From contig NZ_JADNYM010000007.1 of the NCBI RefSeq assembly GCF_015708085.1, forward strand, positions 1 to 64,000: a stretch of DNA of 64,000 bases. Reading direction: 5' to 3'. The DNA comes from Arthrobacter terrae. Lineage in GTDB: Bacteria; Actinomycetota; Actinomycetes; Actinomycetales; Micrococcaceae. Every line of letters starts with the position of its first letter. The first letter of the stretch is position 1. Both the position numbers and the translations under genes were made by a program. Below, in pieces: positions 61,276 through 64,000 of this stretch. Under the pieces are notes generated by a model. It did not search any database. It was not told where the DNA came from and saw nothing but the letters and a program-made list of their open reading frames with translations.

Positions 61276-61292
61276 TTGTAGACTTCCTACAA
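61276..61292 (+). promoter_or_regulatory. Candidate FasR operator upstream of fabD
   Basis: The 17-bp TTGTAG-ACTTC-CTACAA has perfect 6-bp arms and a 5-bp spacer. It lies 68-85 bp upstream of the fabD start and just after the fasR-like stop. It is the only clear dyad in the gap. Confidence 0.45.
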
Positions 61293-61360
61293 AAGCGTCT
61301 CACGAGCTTGGTGTACGCAAACACCGATGAAAGAGCCCAATCTTTGGAAAGCTGGATATC

Positions 61361-62332
61361 GTGCTTGCAATAGTCTGCCCTGGACAGGGTTCCCAAACTC
61401 CCGGCTTCCTTACGCCGTGGCTGGAGCTGCCCGCCGCAGCAGCACGACTGGCCGCATTGAGTGAAGTAGCCGGCATCGACCTGCTAGCGCATGGCACAAC
61501 ATCCGATGCGGAAACCATCAAGGACACAGCAGTGGCGCAGCCGCTGATTGTCGCCGCCGGACTTGTATCCGCCCACGCCCTGTTCCACTGCGCCGGTTTG
61601 CCACCGGTGGAAGACTCCCCCCTCCGTGGCCTCCCGCTGGTACTCGCCGGCCATTCAGTCGGGGAAATCACCGCTGCTGCACTTTCGGGCGCGCTAAGCG
61701 AACATGACGCGATGATCTTCGTCCGGGAGCGCGCCAACACGATGGCGGGCGCTGCGGCCGCCACGCCCACCGGCATGAGTGCCGTCGTCGGCGGGGATCG
61801 CGCCGACGTGCTGGCAGCCATCGCGTCAGCGGGCCTGACTGCTGCCAATATGAACAGCGTGGGGCAGACGGTTGCCGCCGGAACGCTTGCGCAACTGCAA
61901 AGCCTGAAAGACAACCCGCCGGCCAAGGCCCGGGTAATCCCACTGCAGGTGGCCGGCGCCTTCCATACCGGGCACATGGCCCCGGCAGTCACTGCGCTGC
62001 AGGAACTGCGCCCCAGTCTGAACCCCGGGAGCCCGGATCCCGTTCTGCTTTCCAACTTTGACGGAGGGCCGGTAACTTCCGGTGACGGCGCTGTTGAAAG
62101 CCTCATTGCCCAGGTTTCCCGGCCGGTACGTTGGGACCTGTGCATGGAAACGATGGTCTCCATGGGTGTCACGGCGCTGATTGAGCTCTCCCCGGCCGGG
62201 ACCCTGACGGGCCTGGCGAAGCGGGCGATGCCCGGCGTTACCTGCATTGCCGTCAAATCCCCCGAGGATCTCGAATCCGCCAAGGACCTGCTTGTGGCCG
62301 CGCTGGCCGGGCGGAAAGAAGGAACCGAATGA
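61361..62332 (+). CDS. fabD: Malonyl-CoA:ACP acyltransferase
   Basis: FabD loads malonyl groups onto ACP. The protein is 323 residues. N-terminal motif is VCPGQGSQTPG. The nucleophile is Ser99 in LAGHSVGEITAA. The substrate-gating Arg is in FVRERANTMAGAA. QVAGAFHTGHMAPA contains the catalytic His, and IELSPAGTLTGLAKR lies near the C-terminus. The Shine-Dalgarno before GTG 61361 is weak (GGAAAG, long spacing). It overlaps fabH by 4 bp (ATGA). Confidence 0.95.
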   Translation: MLAIVCPGQGSQTPGFLTPWLELPAAAARLAALSEVAGIDLLAHGTTSDAETIKDTAVAQPLIVAAGLVSAHALFHCAGLPPVEDSPLRGLPLVLAGHSVGEITAAALSGALSEHDAMIFVRERANTMAGAAAATPTGMSAVVGGDRADVLAAIASAGLTAANMNSVGQTVAAGTLAQLQSLKDNPPAKARVIPLQVAGAFHTGHMAPAVTALQELRPSLNPGSPDPVLLSNFDGGPVTSGDGAVESLIAQVSRPVRWDLCMETMVSMGVTALIELSPAGTLTGLAKRAMPGVTCIAVKSPEDLESAKDLLVAALAGRKEGTE

Positions 62333-63396
62333 GCACTCCCACGCTCCAGCAGAACCCGATGCGCGAATTTACGCGCATCCTGGGCATCGGGGCCTACCGC
62401 CCGGACATTATCGTCACCAATGACGACGTCTGCCAATGGATTGATTCTTCGGACGAGTGGATCCGCCAGCGCACCGGCATTGTGACCCGGCATCGAGCCG
62501 GCAGGGACGTCAGCGTTGTCGACATGGCCGAGGGCGCCGCCCGCGAGGCACTCCGCGGCGCCGGCATCGACGCTGCCCAGCTTGGCGCCGTCATAGTCTC
62601 CACGGTCACCCATCCGTATGCAACGCCGTCGGCCGCCTCCTTGCTCGCTGAGCGCCTCGGTGCCACACCGGCCCCCGCCTATGACGTTTCCGCGGCCTGC
62701 GCCGGCTACTGCTACGGCGTGGCACAAGGGGACGCGCTGGTCCGCGCCGGCACTGCCGATTACGTGCTGGTGGTCGGCGTCGAAAAGCTCTCGGACGTGA
62801 TTGACAACCACGAGCGCACCATCTCCTTCCTGCTCGGCGACGGCGCCGGCGCCGTGGTGATCGGGCCCGCCGAACGTGCCGGAATCGGACCGACCGTGTG
62901 GGGCTCGGACGGAAGCCGCTGGGATGCCATCGGCATGACGCACTCCCAGCTCGACATCCGTGACTTCAGTATCGCCGCAATGAAAAACGAGGACGACGAC
63001 GGCGACCTGGCCGCCGTCGGCGACGAACACGCTAAGTTATGGCCGACACTGCGCCAGGACGGACAAACCGTCTTCCGATGGGCCGTCTGGGAGATGGCCA
63101 AGGTGGCCAAGCAGGCCCTCGATGCCGCGGGCATCACCGCCGATCAGCTCTCAGCGTTCGTGCCGCACCAGGCCAACATGCGCATCATTGACGAGCTGGC
63201 AAAACAGTTGAAAATCCCGGATTCGGTGCTGATCGGACGCGACATTGAGAACGCGGGCAATACTTCGGCGGCGTCCATCCCGCTGGCCACCCACAGGCTG
63301 CTGCAGGAAAATCCCGGGCTGAGCGGTGGCCTCTCCCTGCAGATCGGCTTCGGAGCCGGGCTCGTGTTTGGGGCCCAGGTCATCGAGTTGCCATAG
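62329..63396 (+). CDS. fabH: 3-oxoacyl-ACP synthase III
   Basis: FabH starts fatty acid chains by condensing acyl-CoA with malonyl-ACP. The protein is 355 residues. The catalytic triad is Cys124 in DVSAACAGYCYG, His in FVPHQANMRI and Asn in ENAGNTSAAS. The GDGAGAVVIGP and C-terminal QIGFGAGLVFGAQVIELP loops are typical. Actinobacterial FabH proteins often accept branched starter units, which fits the anteiso-rich membranes of Micrococcaceae. Specificity is inferred. Confidence 0.96.
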   Translation: MSTPTLQQNPMREFTRILGIGAYRPDIIVTNDDVCQWIDSSDEWIRQRTGIVTRHRAGRDVSVVDMAEGAAREALRGAGIDAAQLGAVIVSTVTHPYATPSAASLLAERLGATPAPAYDVSAACAGYCYGVAQGDALVRAGTADYVLVVGVEKLSDVIDNHERTISFLLGDGAGAVVIGPAERAGIGPTVWGSDGSRWDAIGMTHSQLDIRDFSIAAMKNEDDDGDLAAVGDEHAKLWPTLRQDGQTVFRWAVWEMAKVAKQALDAAGITADQLSAFVPHQANMRIIDELAKQLKIPDSVLIGRDIENAGNTSAASIPLATHRLLQENPGLSGGLSLQIGFGAGLVFGAQVIELP

Positions 63397-63513
63397 TGGC
63401 CGCTGCCGCGCGCAACTTTGCCGCATAGCATTTCGGACCACAACCGTGGTTTGATCAACACTGCTTCACCCCATTACCGACGACAAAGAAAACCACAAGA
63501 AAAGGAGCCACTA

Positions 63514-63759
63514 ATGGCTAGCAACGAAGAAATCCTGGCCGGTCTGGCTGAAATCGTGAACGAGGAAACCGGCCTTGCCCCTGAAGCCGTCGAAATGGAC
63601 AAGTCCTTCACCGACGATCTGGACATTGACTCCATCTCCATGATGACCATTGTGGTCAATGCCGAAGAGAAGTTCGGCGTGCGGATTCCGGACGAAGAAG
63701 TCAAGAACCTCAAGACCGTCGGCGACGCCGTCAACTTCATCTCCGGCGCACAGGCCTAG
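63514..63759 (+). CDS. acpP: Acyl carrier protein
   Basis: AcpP carries acyl intermediates on phosphopantetheine. The protein is 81 residues and acidic. Ser40 in DDLDIDSISMMT is the attachment site, as expected for the DSL-type motif in its actinobacterial variant. AAAGGAG is 6 nt before the ATG, one of the strongest Shine-Dalgarno sites in the window and consistent with high expression. Helix III PDEEVKNLKTVGDAVNFI is intact. Confidence 0.97.
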   Translation: MASNEEILAGLAEIVNEETGLAPEAVEMDKSFTDDLDIDSISMMTIVVNAEEKFGVRIPDEEVKNLKTVGDAVNFISGAQA

Positions 63760-63800
63760 TTCTTTCGCAACTGACCTACGCCCCGCATTTGCAGGGTAGG

Positions 63801-63838
63801 GAGGATGGCCGGTTTGTCCACGGGCACCGGCCATCCTC
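63801..63838 (+). terminator. Hairpin between acpP and fabF (attenuator or processing site)
   Basis: Perfect 13-bp arms (GAGGATGGCCGGT / ACCGGCCATCCTC) enclose a 12-nt loop. No T-run follows, so it may be a partial terminator or RNA-stability element that keeps acpP transcript above fabF. Confidence 0.45.
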
Positions 63839-63898
63839 GTACATCAAGAACTGTCCTGCAGAGCATACGTTTCGTAGGAATACCCAGAGAGTAGAACC

Positions 63899-64000
63899 AT
63901 GGCCCGCAAAGTAGTCATTACCGGACTCGGAGCTACCACGCCGATCGGCGGCGACGTTCCCACCATGTGGGCGAACGCGCTCATTGGCGTGTCCGGAGCG
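63899..64000 (+). CDS. fabF: 3-oxoacyl-ACP synthase II (N-terminal part)
   Basis: The first 34 codons read [20 protein letters not shown] and then [14 protein letters not shown], the standard opening of beta-ketoacyl-ACP synthase II. The gene runs out of the window, so the active-site residues cannot be inspected. AGAGAG lies upstream of the ATG. It completes the fabD-fabH-acpP-fabF order. Confidence 0.93.
   Translation, partial: MARKVVITGLGATTPIGGDVPTMWANALIGVSGA

Overview
The window looks like chromosomal DNA of a high-GC actinobacterium, most likely a member of the Micrococcaceae (Arthrobacter and relatives). The evidence is gene content and order. aceE - PucR-type regulator - fabD - fabH - acpP - fabF is the typical actinobacterial layout of pyruvate dehydrogenase E1 next to type II fatty acid synthesis. 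There are also two MptB-family polyprenol-phosphomannose mannosyltransferases, DUF3052, DUF6504 and DUF3618 proteins, an actinobacterial-type RNase P RNA, and several genes that seem to be transcribed without a leader (TANNNT about 6 nt before GTG/ATG). No phage, plasmid or CRISPR locus is visible. At most, the first 105 bases may be the tail of a transposase.

Layout. 0-12 kb: tRNA-Arg; a five-gene, translationally coupled Asp23/AmaP envelope-stress operon; large catalase katE; a molybdopterin oxidoreductase with a small accessory gene; a BrkB/YihY membrane protein; a DUF883-like/holin-like/DUF3618 operon. 12-21 kb: Zn alcohol dehydrogenase, malQ, short-chain dehydrogenases, a GNAT acetyltransferase, a GDSL hydrolase, an SRPBCC protein. 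21-28 kb: four polytopic GT-C glycosyltransferases (mptB-like, two GT87-like paralogues, mptB-like), probably for lipomannan-type glycans. 28-35 kb: orn, tRNA-His, acyl-CoA dehydrogenase, def, an acyltransferase, prfC, a secreted HNH protein, rnpB. 35-43 kb: large-type gap, yaaA, a broken VOC gene, a zinc-ribbon protein, a Nif3-like protein, msrA, cysK-cysE. 42.9-45.3 kb: three broken genes in a row (YciI-like, metallophosphoesterase, MFS). 45-53.4 kb: a sugar-acid catabolic cluster (gnd, idnD-like, idnO-like, a 3-hydroxyisobutyrate-dehydrogenase-like gene, a 2-hydroxyacid dehydrogenase, an MHS transporter and an IclR regulator). 53.4-56.6 kb: a probable small RNA with two C-rich loops, DUF6504, tRNA-Val, a sirtuin, an AhpE-like peroxiredoxin, DUF3052. 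56.9-64 kb: aceE, fasR-like, fabD, fabH, acpP and the start of fabF.

The most interesting signals are: (1) both GT87-like paralogues lack ATG/GTG/TTG at the expected place but have ATT at ideal Shine-Dalgarno spacing, and their proteins align from that codon; (2) a complete promoter - C-loop hairpin - C-loop terminator unit in an intergenic region that resembles the actinobacterial 6C RNA class; (3) an IclR-type palindrome and promoter that point to autoregulation and control of a sugar-acid cluster of unknown substrate; (4) repeated degenerate tandem repeats of 15-33 bp at gene ends, plus a dispersed element of about 75 bp present twice around gap-yaaA; (5) a small island of gene decay, including an exact 17-bp duplication that disrupts an MFS gene.
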